Shown in pieces: positions 8,881 to 17,904 of a DNA stretch of 64,000 nucleotides (position 1 is its first letter; the number at the start of each line of letters is the position of its first letter). The notes beneath the pieces were generated by a model, which did no database searches, had not been told where the DNA came from, and was given only the letters and a program-made list of their open reading frames with translations. This DNA comes from an uncultured cyanobacterium. GTDB lineage: Bacteria > Cyanobacteriota > Cyanobacteriia > CACIAM-69d. Location of the stretch: assembly GCA_937883785.1 (NCBI GenBank), contig CALGDE010000133.1, positions 41,534-105,533 of the forward strand. The letters run 5' to 3'. A program made the translations under genes and the position numbers.

Positions 8881-9010
8881 AGCGCGTCATCAATTAATTG
8901 CTAGAAGCTTTCCGCAGTGAAGAATATATCCCCTTTCAAAACAAATATATTAGGGGCTAAACTCTTCGCGGCTAATCGCTTTTAGACTTAAATGATGACA
9001 GTTCCCCTAG
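8877..9010 (+). mobile_element. MITE-like element, copy 2 (134 bp)
   Basis: The left end is CTAA then AGCGCGTCATCAATTAATT; the right end is AAATGATGACAGTTCC then CCTAG. The flanks CTAA and CTAG fit a CWAR-type target like that described for IS5-type elements, though the exact duplication is ambiguous. The interior aligns with copies 1 and 3 (GCTAGAAGC, CCGCAGTG, CCCTTTCAAAACAA, ATATTAGGGGCTAAA). The left flank coincides with the stop codon of the upstream gene. Confidence 0.75.
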
Positions 9011-9133
9011 GCTGAACTGGGCTGATCTAGCCGGTTTTCTGGGAACGCTTAGGGTGGTCCTAAACTTTAAAAATTGCCCAGGTAATTAGCAGCAGAAAAA
9101 TAGCAACACCCCTTTTGGGGGCAAGGAGAAAGT

Positions 9134-9517
9134 ATGGCTACCAGTCGTCGTGTGGCCCGCGTTTCTGAACTAGTTCGCCGGGAAGTTAGTCAAATGCTGA
9201 CTCGCGGCATCAAAGATGATCGCGTGGGTGTGGGTATGGCTAGCGTTACCAATGTGGTGGTATCGGGAGATCTACAGCACGCCAAAATTTACGTCAGTGT
9301 TTACGGCACCGAAGAGGCAAAGGCGGCAACCATGGAGGGGCTAGCTTCGGCTACGGGGTATGTGCGTGGGGAGCTGGGACGGCGATTGCAGTTACGGCGC
9401 ACTCCTGAGGTGGTCTTTATTGAGGACCGTGCGCTGGAGCAGGGGGATCAGGTGCTGAATTTGTTGAGTAAGTTGCGGCGCGATCGCGAAGATGAAACGC
9501 CCCAGGCAGAAACCTAG
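9134..9517 (+). CDS. rbfA: 30S ribosome-binding factor A
   Basis: RbfA binds the small ribosomal subunit during late 16S rRNA maturation and cold adaptation. The 127-residue protein has the family layout: N-terminal [19 protein letters not shown], then [20 protein letters not shown] and IYVSVYG strands, and the C-terminal [20 protein letters not shown]. The ATG at 9134 is preceded by a strong CAAGGAG ribosome site. It appears monocistronic, ending in a terminator whose 5' arm lies within its last codons. Confidence 0.97.
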   Translation: MATSRRVARVSELVRREVSQMLTRGIKDDRVGVGMASVTNVVVSGDLQHAKIYVSVYGTEEAKAATMEGLASATGYVRGELGRRLQLRRTPEVVFIEDRALEQGDQVLNLLSKLRRDREDETPQAET

Positions 9518-9577
9518 AAGCTGTGCCCAGTTAAATTTCAAATCTAATGGCGGCAAGGGCTACTGCCTGGGGCGTTT
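9495..9577 (+). terminator. Long-loop terminator of rbfA
   Basis: AAACGCCCCAGGCAG (9495-9509, inside the last codons of rbfA) is fully complementary to CTGCCTGGGGCGTTT (9563-9577), which continues into a short T-run. The loop is about 53 bases. The G/C-rich stem plus T-run suggests a Rho-independent terminator, although the loop is unusually long. Confidence 0.65.
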
Positions 9578-9758
9578 TTGGGTCTAAGAGGGCTTAGCTT
9601 TTACTCACCACGGTGTGAAGCTTCTGGCATCTAACTGACCATGGATACTGACCATAGATGAAGACTCCAGCCCCCCTTGTGGAAATCGCTCCCCCCGGGG
9701 AGAGAGACTTGGGCGAGGATTCTAGGAATTTGCGTGGGGCACTGATAATCCTAGCCGC

Positions 9759-11258
9759 CTACTCCGCGCCCGATTGAGCTGGAGCCACGGGGGCAGCGGG
9801 CTTGGGAGGCGCCGGTCGTGCTGCCGGGGGGGCAGGTCTCGGCGGTGCCGGGCGCGCTGCTGGCGGTGACGCTGGGCGGGCGGGCTTGGACGGCGGTGCC
9901 GGTCGAGCGGCAGGTCGAGGCTTTGCAGGAGCCGCGGCTGGGGGAGTCGCTGGTCGCTGAGCAGGCTTCGGCGGCGACGAGGGACGGGCGGCGGGTTGCG
10001 TCGCCGGTTGTGAGGTGCTGGGACGATTAGGGGCGGCTGGGGCTCCACTGGTCCCACTGTTTGACGGTGTTGTTGCCGTGCCGCTGGGGCTAGGAGCAGC
10101 AGACGGTTGGGCGTTGGTGGTGGGAGTGGATTCACCGCCACTGGCACTGGTTCCCGTATTGCCACCGTTGCTGTCGTTTTCCCCTTGGGCTGTGGCCGGG
10201 GTGCTCGACGGTGATGCACTGGGATTACTGGTGTTAGCCGGATCCCCCGAGTTTTCTCTCTGCTCCGTAGCTGCGGTGGCGGGGGTTGAATCACCAGGAT
10301 TGGAATTATTGGGACCCGAATTGTCGGGCGTTGAATTTTGTGCCGAGTTAGATCCTGATGGCACCTCCACGGAACGACGATCGCCCCGCTGGCGAGCATT
10401 GCGATTTCGCTCAGAACCGTCAATGGTCAAATCGTATTCAATGGGAACGCTGGCACCGCCGCGCACTCGCTGAAACCGCGATCGCCGCGCTGCCCGTAAC
10501 GCCTCCCGATCAATAGCGGCGTTACCACTGGACTGCACCAGCGTCACCTGGCGCACACTGCCGTCGGGATTAATATCAACTTGTACCCGAGGCTTTCCTT
10601 CTACGCCATCCCTCAGGGCCCGAGATGGATACTTAGGCTTATAGCAGCGATCGCAGGCAACCGTACGGGAACCTTCGTTTTCGCCGTTTCCATTCCCTTC
10701 CGTGTTATTCCCTTCCGTGTTACCAGGGGTTGAACCTTCACCGCCCGAGTTCTCGCCCCCGTTGCCGTTGCCTTCAGTATTTGCGCCCCCTAAACCACCG
10801 CCAAACATGCTTCTAAAGGCATCTGCGTCAAGCCCTGGAAGTCCCGGACCTCGATTATCGGCGTCCTCATCTTCATCTTCGGTGTTGTAGTTGAAATCTG
10901 AATCCACATCAGTGTTGTTATCAAGCACAGGCTGCTCTGGCTGCGGCTCTGCCGTGACAATCTCCGTCGCTGCGGGAGCTGCTGGGGCTGCCGGGGCTGC
11001 TGGCGACGGATCATTAGTACGATTGTTGACCTGGGTAGGCGTTTCCGGGGGCGGCTCTTCCTCCTGTTCCGGTTCTTCGCCAAACACGAACAGCTCAATG
11101 GGAGGGGCCTCAGATCGAGTCCGTCCAAACCCAAAGTTTCCATATACGGACGTAACGCCGTGGAATCCTAACGAGCCCACAAGTCCAACCAACAAAATTT
11201 TGCGCAGTTTTGACTGCTCCTGCTGCTGATACTGATCGCAAATTTCGGAAAGACTCAT
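9759..11258 (-). CDS. TonB-type energy transducer with a proline/alanine-rich C-terminal tail
   Basis: The protein would link the inner-membrane proton gradient to an outer-membrane receptor. It has a single membrane segment (about residues 21-37), a proline/glutamate-rich and then glycine/asparagine-rich spacer, and a TonB C-terminal-type domain at about residues 203-279. That domain contains YPSRALRDGVEGKPRVQVDI, NPDGSVRQVTLVQSSG and IDREALRAARRSRF. Unusually, another 220 residues of S/T/G/N-rich and finally P/A/K-rich repeats follow this domain. ATG at 11258 is chosen because GCAGGAG sits just upstream; an ATG 18 bases earlier lacks one. It is divergent from the receptor gene, which suggests they work together. 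Confidence 0.82.
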   Translation of the reverse strand: MSLSEICDQYQQQEQSKLRKILLVGLVGSLGFHGVTSVYGNFGFGRTRSEAPPIELFVFGEEPEQEEEPPPETPTQVNNRTNDPSPAAPAAPAAPAATEIVTAEPQPEQPVLDNNTDVDSDFNYNTEDEDEDADNRGPGLPGLDADAFRSMFGGGLGGANTEGNGNGGENSGGEGSTPGNTEGNNTEGNGNGENEGSRTVACDRCYKPKYPSRALRDGVEGKPRVQVDINPDGSVRQVTLVQSSGNAAIDREALRAARRSRFQRVRGGASVPIEYDLTIDGSERNRNARQRGDRRSVEVPSGSNSAQNSTPDNSGPNNSNPGDSTPATAATEQRENSGDPANTSNPSASPSSTPATAQGENDSNGGNTGTSASGGESTPTTNAQPSAAPSPSGTATTPSNSGTSGAPAAPNRPSTSQPATQPAARPSSPPKPAQRPATPPAAAPAKPRPAARPAPPSKPARPASPPAARPAPPRPAPPAARPAPPKPAAPVAPAQSGAE

Positions 11259-11320
11259 TAACAACTCCTGCAGCATTTACAGCAGCGCAAGTTTATGTTT
11301 GTGTAGCTTGCCCCATGTTT

Positions 11321-11337
11321 ATTGAAATCGTTTCAAT
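11321..11337. promoter_or_regulatory. Palindrome between tonB-like and receptor genes, candidate operator
   Basis: ATTGAAA-TCG-TTTCAAT is a perfect 7-3-7 inverted repeat about 60 bp upstream of the TonB-like start and 350 bp upstream of the receptor start. Its position in a divergent promoter region fits a repressor site for both transcripts. It is not a good match to the classical Fur box, so the regulator is unknown. Nothing else could be recognised in the rest of 11259-11683. Confidence 0.45.
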
Positions 11338-11683
11338 AAGTCAACACCCGCAAGGCAGTTTTTAAGTCAACGCCTCATTATCTGACATTTGTGCTTTGGG
11401 AAACAGTGTCCTTGACATTCACTCTCAATAGGGGATATTTTCTTCTGAGTCTTCAAATTCAACTTCCGTTGTTCTGCTTTTGCTGTGACAACTTTTCTGC
11501 CGGTTGAGTTCTGAATCTGCTTCTTTTCCCACAGGCGTCCCTTGATGCCCAACCTTCACGCCGCTAATGTCCATGCTCCTCAGGGTATGCAGACGGTGCA
11601 TGGTTTGTGTGTCAATCGCCCTGAAGTCTTTGTTCCTCCCACGGGTTTGTTCCGACCTGTCCTACCTCGATATCCCAACTCTC

Positions 11684-14377
11684 ATGGCATTTCCGTCTTT
11701 ACTAAGAATCTTTTTTATTAGTGGCTTGCCCCTGGCCGGCTTGATGTGGAGCACTGCGGCTTTGGCTGAATCCTCTGCGGATACTGTTCAAAAAGCCTCC
11801 GACTCGTCAATTAGTTCATTAACGCCATCAGATCTCGCTGAAGTGCCCACTGCTACAAATGTGGCCACCGGTATTTCTGAGGGACGTGGCCATCAGGGTT
11901 TCCAAGCGGAAGCAATCAGCGCTGATGATGTGGAAACGGTGGACTCGGCGATCGCCGAGGATATGGCCCCAGAAAATATCACCCTAAACAGTGCTGTCGA
12001 CAGCGGTGATTCTGACGGCGAAGGACGTGAAGGGGCGATCGCCAGCCTGACCCCCGAAACCTTGGACAACGCCAGCACCGCCCAAACCCCTGGAGAGGAC
12101 GACACTGCTGCAAACTTACTGGGGCAGAACGCCGCTGGTGACAGTGCTGATACGGCTGACTCCGGTGCCACTGATTCCGACGATTCCGATACAACCGTTG
12201 CCCAGGGGGAGTCCGTTGATGGGGCTGCGGCTGACGGTGACGGGGTGCTGCGATTTACGGTGACGGGTACCCGAAACCCAGTGCCAGTGGATGATTTGCC
12301 CGCTACGGTAACGGTATTTGAGCGAGACGACTGGGAATTTTACGAAGCGGATGGGCTCCAGGAACTGCTGCGCTATGAGCCGGGGGTGTCCGTGGACGGC
12401 TCCCTGCAGCGCTACGGTGCCCAGGACATCAACATTCGCGGTATTGAAGGTAATCGGGTGCTGTTCCAGGTAGACAACATTCGCCTACCGGAATCGTTCA
12501 CTTTTGGTGGATTGCCGCCGGGAGGGTTCCGCATCGGTCGCGGCGACTATGTGGATTTTGCCACTTTGCAGGCGATCGAGGTGCTGCGGGGTCCGGCGTC
12601 TACTTTGTACGGTAGCGATGCCCTCGGCGGTGTGGTGTCTTACCGATCGCTCCAGCCCAGCGATCTTTTGGAAGACGAGGAAGACACCTTTGCTGGCGAT
12701 ATTTCCAGCACCTACCTCAGTGCTTCCGGTGGATTTAACAACGTAGGTCGCTTTGCTGGGCGCATCGGTCCTGCCACCGGGGTATTTGTGGTGAGTCGCC
12801 GCGACGCCCGTGAGCTGGACAATTTTGGTCCCGTGGAGTTTAGCAACAGCATCGACACCGACGACACCAACGTCTTTACAAACCTGGTTTACGAAATCAA
12901 CGACTCTAGCCAGCTCAACGTAATTTTCGAGGAGATTAATCGCTCCACCAAATACAAAGTGGCCCAAGGCAACCGCGCCTTCTCCGCCCGCCGCGCCTCT
13001 CTAACCCAGCTACGCAGCACCGGTGAAAACCGTATTGAGCGTACCCGTTTGAGCTTAGGCTACGAGTACGACGATGCCGATAGTGAATCGTTTTTGCAGT
13101 TTGCTCGGGCGCAGATTTACTACCAAAACGCTGATACCACCGAGGAAGTGTCAGAGATTCGCCCCCAAGGTTCAGCACGGCTATCAGAGGAGCCCGTTCG
13201 CCGCGACAGCTTTAATGAATTCGAGTCCGATAGCTTCGGTGCCGATTTACAACTGCGCAGTGATTTTGAAACGGGGGCAGCCCAACACCGGTTAACCTAC
13301 GGTATTGATTTCTCTCAAACGGAAAATTCCCGTCCTCGCGATCGCACCCAAACGGGCTTGATTTCCGGCATTACCACCCGTAATTTCGGCGTGTCCGGTA
13401 CCTTCCCCGAAAAGGACTTTGCTGACGGCGAAACCACGCGGCTGGGAATTTATGTTCAGGATGAAATTTCCATTGGCGACTTTGAAATTATTGCGGGTCT
13501 GCGGTTTGACCACTACGACCTAGACACCAGCAACAGCGATGAATTTAACGGCGAGGCGGTGGACCTAGATGCCTCTGCTCTGTCGCCCCGCATTGCCTTG
13601 CTATACCGGGCAACGCCGGAGCTGTCCCTATATGGTCAATATGCTCGAGGCTTCCGCGCGCCCCTTTACAGCGAAATCACCAGCGGTTTCACTAACTTTG
13701 CCTTTGGCTACGAAACCATCTCTAGTCCTGACCTGGAGCCGGAAACCAGCGATAGCTTTGAAATCGGTATTCGCGGGAACTACCCCCAGTTTGACTTCGG
13801 CATTACCGGCTTCTACAACACCTATGACAACTTTATTGCCACCGGTCAGCTGGTAGGTCGCCGCCAAATTGGTCCGGATCGCTCTATTAACCAGTTTCAA
13901 ACCATCAACGTGGATGGAGCGCGAATTTACGGCATTGAGGTGAGCGGCGAATATCGCTTTAGCCCCGAGCCTTACGGTTTCAGCATCCTCGGTAGCCTGT
14001 CCTACACCGTGGGCGATGACGAGGAAAATGACGAGCCCTTGAACACCATTGATCCGTTGAAGGCCGTTTTGGGACTGCGGTACACCTCCCCTGATGATAT
14101 TTGGCGGGCGGAGTTTATTGGCACTTTTGCCGGAGAGGCTCGCACCCCCGATGGGGACCAGTTTGTTCCCGACGGCTATGCGGTGTTCGACCTCATTGGT
14201 AGCTACAATCCCACCCCTAACTTCGGCGTTAATGTGGGCATTTACAATATTTTCAACAACGAGTATTACCAATACTCTGAGGTGCGAAATATTGGCGTCC
14301 AAGACGGCGATGACGGCGTTGAGCAGTACACCCAGCCGGGAATTAACGTGCGCGTTGGTCTTAATGTGCGTTTCTAA
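11684..14377 (+). CDS. TonB-dependent outer-membrane receptor, haem/haemoglobin-type
   Basis: This is a beta-barrel receptor for an iron compound, probably haem-like. The protein begins with a signal peptide (MAFPSLLRIFF to AALAES), then an acidic, alanine-rich spacer of about 150 residues. A plug domain follows (VTGTRNPVPVDDLPATVTVF, LLRYEPGVSV, INIRGIEGNRVLFQVDNIR, VLRGPASTLYGSDALGGVVS). The barrel carries NPQ/Y-type strands and ends in a terminal F (GINVRVGLNVRF). The plug signature is closest to the haemoglobin/transferrin/lactoferrin receptor group, but the ligand is inferred. The start at 11684 was chosen because it opens directly into the signal peptide; the frame is open to 11567. The long spacer before the plug is typical of cyanobacterial receptors with an extra N-terminal region. 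Confidence 0.88.
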   Translation: MAFPSLLRIFFISGLPLAGLMWSTAALAESSADTVQKASDSSISSLTPSDLAEVPTATNVATGISEGRGHQGFQAEAISADDVETVDSAIAEDMAPENITLNSAVDSGDSDGEGREGAIASLTPETLDNASTAQTPGEDDTAANLLGQNAAGDSADTADSGATDSDDSDTTVAQGESVDGAAADGDGVLRFTVTGTRNPVPVDDLPATVTVFERDDWEFYEADGLQELLRYEPGVSVDGSLQRYGAQDINIRGIEGNRVLFQVDNIRLPESFTFGGLPPGGFRIGRGDYVDFATLQAIEVLRGPASTLYGSDALGGVVSYRSLQPSDLLEDEEDTFAGDISSTYLSASGGFNNVGRFAGRIGPATGVFVVSRRDARELDNFGPVEFSNSIDTDDTNVFTNLVYEINDSSQLNVIFEEINRSTKYKVAQGNRAFSARRASLTQLRSTGENRIERTRLSLGYEYDDADSESFLQFARAQIYYQNADTTEEVSEIRPQGSARLSEEPVRRDSFNEFESDSFGADLQLRSDFETGAAQHRLTYGIDFSQTENSRPRDRTQTGLISGITTRNFGVSGTFPEKDFADGETTRLGIYVQDEISIGDFEIIAGLRFDHYDLDTSNSDEFNGEAVDLDASALSPRIALLYRATPELSLYGQYARGFRAPLYSEITSGFTNFAFGYETISSPDLEPETSDSFEIGIRGNYPQFDFGITGFYNTYDNFIATGQLVGRRQIGPDRSINQFQTINVDGARIYGIEVSGEYRFSPEPYGFSILGSLSYTVGDDEENDEPLNTIDPLKAVLGLRYTSPDDIWRAEFIGTFAGEARTPDGDQFVPDGYAVFDLIGSYNPTPNFGVNVGIYNIFNNEYYQYSEVRNIGVQDGDDGVEQYTQPGINVRVGLNVRF

Positions 14378-14402
14378 GGGCGCGATCGCGTAACCGTTCT
14401 TT

Positions 14403-14445
14403 CGCAGAGTTTGTCATACCAAGCTCTGCGCTTTTTTATTTTTGA
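14403..14445 (+). terminator. Rho-independent terminator after the receptor gene
   Basis: CGCAGAGTTTG (14403-14413) pairs with CAAGCTCTGCG (14420-14430) around a 6-base loop, with one G-T pair. It is followed by CTTTTTTATTTTT. It lies about 25 bp after the receptor stop and before the binding-protein gene, so the latter may have its own promoter or rely on read-through. Confidence 0.85.
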
Positions 14446-14499
14446 TTGGACTTTTGTTTCCTTACTTACACTCAGTTCTTAACTAAAAAGGGTTTAACC

Positions 14500-15498
14500 A
14501 TGGGCATTGTTAATTATCAAAATGACCAGCATCAAAACAATCGGCGGTGGAGCGTGCGCTGGCGATTGGGGGCGATCGCCCTGTTAATGGCCGGTATGGG
14601 GGCGATCGCCTCCTGCTCTGCCGACTCCACTGCCCCAACCGACTCGAATCCTCCCGCCGTCGAAGCCGCCGCCACTGAAACGGCCACTGAAGCCGCCGAA
14701 ACCGCCAGCACCGGAGAAACGGACAACACCTCCGACATCAAAGTCATCGTTACCCTAACGTCCCTAACCGCTGACCTGGTGCACACCCTCGACAAGGATA
14801 AGCTCGCCGGCATTCCCGGCAGTTCCCTGATGCGAGAGGACAGTCGCTTTGCTGGACTAGAGGTGGTTAGCGCAGGACGAGCGGAGCCCAACCTGGAAAA
14901 GATTGTGGCCCTAAAGCCAGATTTAGTAATTGGAGCCGCTGGATTTCACGACAAAACCTTAAATCGCTTGGAAGAGCTGGGGGTTAAAACCTTAGCTACG
15001 GACGTAAACGGCTGGGACGGTTTAAAAGCCCTAACCACGGATCTAGCTCAACAGATGGGCGCCGACCCCCAGCCCCTGTTGGGGCGCTACGATGCTTGCC
15101 TCGCCAAAGCGCCTGATTCTGCCCCCTCCGCCTTAATCTTGGTAAGCCGCCAGCCCCTGCTGTCCCCCAACAAAAACAGTTGGGCAGGAGACTTTCTATC
15201 TAAATTTAATGTGAAAAACTTAACGGCAGATTTACAGGGAAAAAGTCCCTTTGACGGCTACATCACCCTGTCAGAGGAGAAAGTTCTAACCTCTAACCCT
15301 GAGGCACTGCTGGTGGTGAACACTCAGGATAATTTATTGGCCCAGCTCAAAAAAGATGCGTTTTGGGGAAAATTAAAAGCCACCCAAACCGACGCTGTGC
15401 ATACCTTTGACTACTTCGGCCTAATCAACCCCGGCAGCGTCGCCAGCATTGAAGCCACCTGTGACAAGCTCAGCCAATTACCAAGTTCTGACGGATAA
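14500..15498 (+). CDS. ABC-transporter substrate-binding lipoprotein (FepB/BtuF class)
   Basis: This periplasmic lipoprotein would capture a metal chelate, corrinoid or haem and pass it to an ABC importer. It has a hydrophobic N-terminal signal (LGAIALLMAGMGAIASC) with a lipobox cysteine near residue 41, a Thr/Ala/Glu-rich linker, and then a class III binding-protein fold. Recognisable parts are VVSAGRAEPNLEKIVALKPDLVI, a typical family signature, and LLVVNTQDNLLAQLKKDAFW. The start at 14500 was chosen over 14446 because it leads directly into the signal and has AAAAAGGG upstream. No permease or ATPase gene of the importer is in the window. Its position after the receptor gene supports a shared uptake route. 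Confidence 0.85.
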   Translation: MGIVNYQNDQHQNNRRWSVRWRLGAIALLMAGMGAIASCSADSTAPTDSNPPAVEAAATETATEAAETASTGETDNTSDIKVIVTLTSLTADLVHTLDKDKLAGIPGSSLMREDSRFAGLEVVSAGRAEPNLEKIVALKPDLVIGAAGFHDKTLNRLEELGVKTLATDVNGWDGLKALTTDLAQQMGADPQPLLGRYDACLAKAPDSAPSALILVSRQPLLSPNKNSWAGDFLSKFNVKNLTADLQGKSPFDGYITLSEEKVLTSNPEALLVVNTQDNLLAQLKKDAFWGKLKATQTDAVHTFDYFGLINPGSVASIEATCDKLSQLPSSDG

Positions 15499-15671
15499 CG
15501 GGTAAATTGATCGCCACTGGGGACGGTTTTCTGAACCCCGGTGGTGTGGATTCCTCGGTAAACGTCCACAGTGAGTCCCTTGGCAATATGGGAAATATTT
15601 TGCAAGCGTTTTGCACGGGGCAATCGTGCGAAAACGTCGCAGATTGATGAAATTTACGCAGGACTTTGGCA

Positions 15672-16643
15672 ATGACCGGATATTTGGAAACAACCGCCGA
15701 CTTTTATCGGGAAGTGGCCGTAACCCCAGAAGTGGGGCTGTGTTGTGTACAGGGAGGATCATTAAAGCTGCCTGGGCTTAATGTTCCTGACCGCATGAAC
15801 GAAATGAACTACGGCTGTGGCACAACGGTGCAGCCTCAGGAGCTGGTGGATGAGCCGACGGTGATGTACGTGGGCGTGGGTGGCGGTTTGGAAGCTCTCC
15901 AGTTTGCTTACTTTTCCCGGCGTCCCGGCGCGGTCATTGCGGTGGAGCCCGTGGCAGAAATGCGTCAGGCAGCGCGCGAAAACCTGGAAGAGGCGGCGCG
16001 GCTTAATGACTGGTTTGACACCAGCTTTGTGGAGATCCGTGAGGGGGGAGCTTTTGATTTGCCTGCCGATGACGGAATCGCCGGCGTTTATGCCCAAAAT
16101 TGCCTGTTCAATATTTTTGAGCCTGCAGATTTACAAAAAGCCCTGGAGGAAGCCCACCGTGTGCTCCAGCCTCGCGGTCGACTGATGATGAGTGATCCGA
16201 TCGCCGCCCGCCCCATTCCTGCCCACCTGCAGGCTGACGAGCGGCTGCGAGCCATGTGCTTATCCGGGGCACAAACCTATGAAAGGTATGTGGGCGCACT
16301 GGTGGACGTGGGATTTGGCCAGGTGGAAATTCGAGCGCGACGCCCCTACCGCATGCTAGATAAGGTTACCTATAACCTGGACGAAGACTTGTTGCTAGAA
16401 AGCCTCGATAGTGTAGCGTACAAGGTTCCTGTTGCCCCTGATGGAGCGTGTATTTTCACTGGACGCACTGCCATTTACACCGGATCCGAGCCCCTGCTAA
16501 ACGATGGCAAAGGCCATACCTTGCCTAAGGGGATTCCTACCGGTGTTTGCGACAAGACCGCCAGCGCTTTGGCGAGCACGGATCCCGATACGGTGTTAAT
16601 TACCCCTCCCACCTGGCACTACCAGGGAGATGGTTGCTGCTAA
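15672..16643 (+). CDS. arsM: Arsenite S-adenosylmethionine methyltransferase (arsenosugar-type)
   Basis: The enzyme methylates As(III) using S-adenosylmethionine, and in cyanobacteria feeds arsenosugar synthesis. The 323-residue product has a class I methyltransferase core (VMYVGVGGGLEALQFAYFSR, the SAM loop; VIAVEPVAEMRQ). It carries the cysteines expected for arsenic binding (GLCC at residues 22-25; an N-C-L-F-N stretch after the core strand) and a C-terminal GDGCC tail characteristic of this subfamily. ATG at 15672 is preceded by GCAGGA. The usual radical SAM partner ArsS is not in the window. Confidence in the subfamily is high because the whole length resembles cyanobacterial ArsM. Confidence 0.92.
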   Translation: MTGYLETTADFYREVAVTPEVGLCCVQGGSLKLPGLNVPDRMNEMNYGCGTTVQPQELVDEPTVMYVGVGGGLEALQFAYFSRRPGAVIAVEPVAEMRQAARENLEEAARLNDWFDTSFVEIREGGAFDLPADDGIAGVYAQNCLFNIFEPADLQKALEEAHRVLQPRGRLMMSDPIAARPIPAHLQADERLRAMCLSGAQTYERYVGALVDVGFGQVEIRARRPYRMLDKVTYNLDEDLLLESLDSVAYKVPVAPDGACIFTGRTAIYTGSEPLLNDGKGHTLPKGIPTGVCDKTASALASTDPDTVLITPPTWHYQGDGCC

Positions 16644-16653
16644 GCGTAGCCCT

Positions 16654-16686
16654 CCCCAGCCCCCCAGTGATAAAGGGGGACTGGGG
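16654..16686 (+). repeat. G/C-run hairpin repeat after arsM
   Basis: CCCCAG plus a C-run, loop AGTGATAAA, then a G-run plus CTGGGG forms a hairpin between the convergent arsM and aldo/keto reductase genes. It resembles the arms at 321-436. Without a following T-run it is a weak terminator candidate, so it is treated as a dispersed repeat. Confidence 0.5.
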
Positions 16687-16698
16687 CTATGGCATAAA

Positions 16699-17904
16699 TT
16701 AGGATTGGGATTCGCGTTTTACTCGGGCTTCTTTAAATAAGCCGTGGGCTTCCTGGAGGACCTGAGGAATTTTCTCGGCGTGGGGACTGTTTTGTAGGCA
16801 GGCAGCCAGGTTGAATTCCCCGAGGCGATCGCCGCGCTGTCCGGGAAACCAATCGCCCCCATTCCCCAGCAGGTTGTAGCGCATTTTGGCGTACTCCGTT
16901 AAATCAAAAGCCTTCGCCAAATTCCACAGCCACACAATGGTTTTGACGCTGATTTCCCCTGGCACATGGTGGGGCTCCGGCAAACCACGGTGCCAGGATC
17001 GCTTCCAGGGCTCTCCCTGACCGGAACCCAGCGCCGTGTCAAAGGCGTCCACCATTGCTCCCTCAAGGCGCTGCAAAATCGGCGGCAAAATTTCAGACAC
17101 CTGGTCCAGCACATCCAGGGTTTTTAGGTGCTCATCAAAGTCACTGGGCTTAGACGCCCCCAAACTTAAGGTGTGAACCTGGGGATGGCTCAAACAAAAC
17201 AGGTCGTTGAACACCATGGGACTGAGGGGACTGCACAGTTCCACTAACTTGTCTGGCGGTTCATTCAGCATGCCTCCCTTGTTGGTGGGGCTAATAATAA
17301 ACACGCCCATATCCAAGTCTGTGGCTGCCTGAACTGCCGCCCAATTAAATTGATTGATGTAGTACCAGTGCAGGTTTACATAATCGAATTGCCCCGATTT
17401 AATGGCGTCCACAATAATATGGGTGGGACCGTGGGTGGAAAAACCAATATGTCGTAACTTCCCTTGCTCTTTCCATTTCAGCGCTTTTTCTAAACAGCCA
17501 CCGGGACGTAATGTGTTATCTAAATCCTCTTGGGTATTAATTCCGTGGATGCCGAAAAGATCGATATAATCCACCTTTAAATAGTCAAGAGATTTGTGGA
17601 AGTTCTCTTCGAATTCCTCCACCTTTTTTCGAGGTCCAACCTTCGTTTGAATAATTAATTTGTGGCGAGGAAGCTGAGGTAAAATCCACCCAAGCTGCAT
17701 TTCCGAACTGCCATAGCCCCGCGCCGTTTCAATATGATTAATTCCCAGGTCCACGGAGCGACGAATAACCGCTTCTAGATTTTTTTGTCCTTCGGTTTTA
17801 ATGGTGTCGGGCTTTAAATCAGTCCACGCCTGCTGGTAGCGCATGCCGCCACAGGAGAATACCGGCATGGACAACTCGGTCTTACCAAAGCGTCGGTAAA
17901 GCAT
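16699..17904 (-). CDS. Aldo/keto reductase family oxidoreductase
   Basis: The N-terminal half is a standard aldo/keto reductase barrel: LYRRFGKTELSMPVFSCGG at the start, GINHIETARGYGSSEMQLG (catalytic Asp replaced by Glu in this branch, Tyr present), IIQTKVGP with the catalytic lysine, and YIDLFGIHGIN. It then continues about 120 residues beyond the barrel. Related cyanobacterial proteins of the COG1453 type often carry ferredoxin-like cysteines there, but no CxxCxxC is present. Substrate unknown. It is convergent with arsM, so no operon link is suggested. Confidence 0.85.
   Translation of the reverse strand: MLYRRFGKTELSMPVFSCGGMRYQQAWTDLKPDTIKTEGQKNLEAVIRRSVDLGINHIETARGYGSSEMQLGWILPQLPRHKLIIQTKVGPRKKVEEFEENFHKSLDYLKVDYIDLFGIHGINTQEDLDNTLRPGGCLEKALKWKEQGKLRHIGFSTHGPTHIIVDAIKSGQFDYVNLHWYYINQFNWAAVQAATDLDMGVFIISPTNKGGMLNEPPDKLVELCSPLSPMVFNDLFCLSHPQVHTLSLGASKPSDFDEHLKTLDVLDQVSEILPPILQRLEGAMVDAFDTALGSGQGEPWKRSWHRGLPEPHHVPGEISVKTIVWLWNLAKAFDLTEYAKMRYNLLGNGGDWFPGQRGDRLGEFNLAACLQNSPHAEKIPQVLQEAHGLFKEARVKRESQS

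Noticed and set aside
11367..11552. 61-residue reverse frame in the TonB/receptor control region
   Set aside because: Basic, low-complexity, no known motif and no ribosome site; its frame is likely chance within a promoter region.
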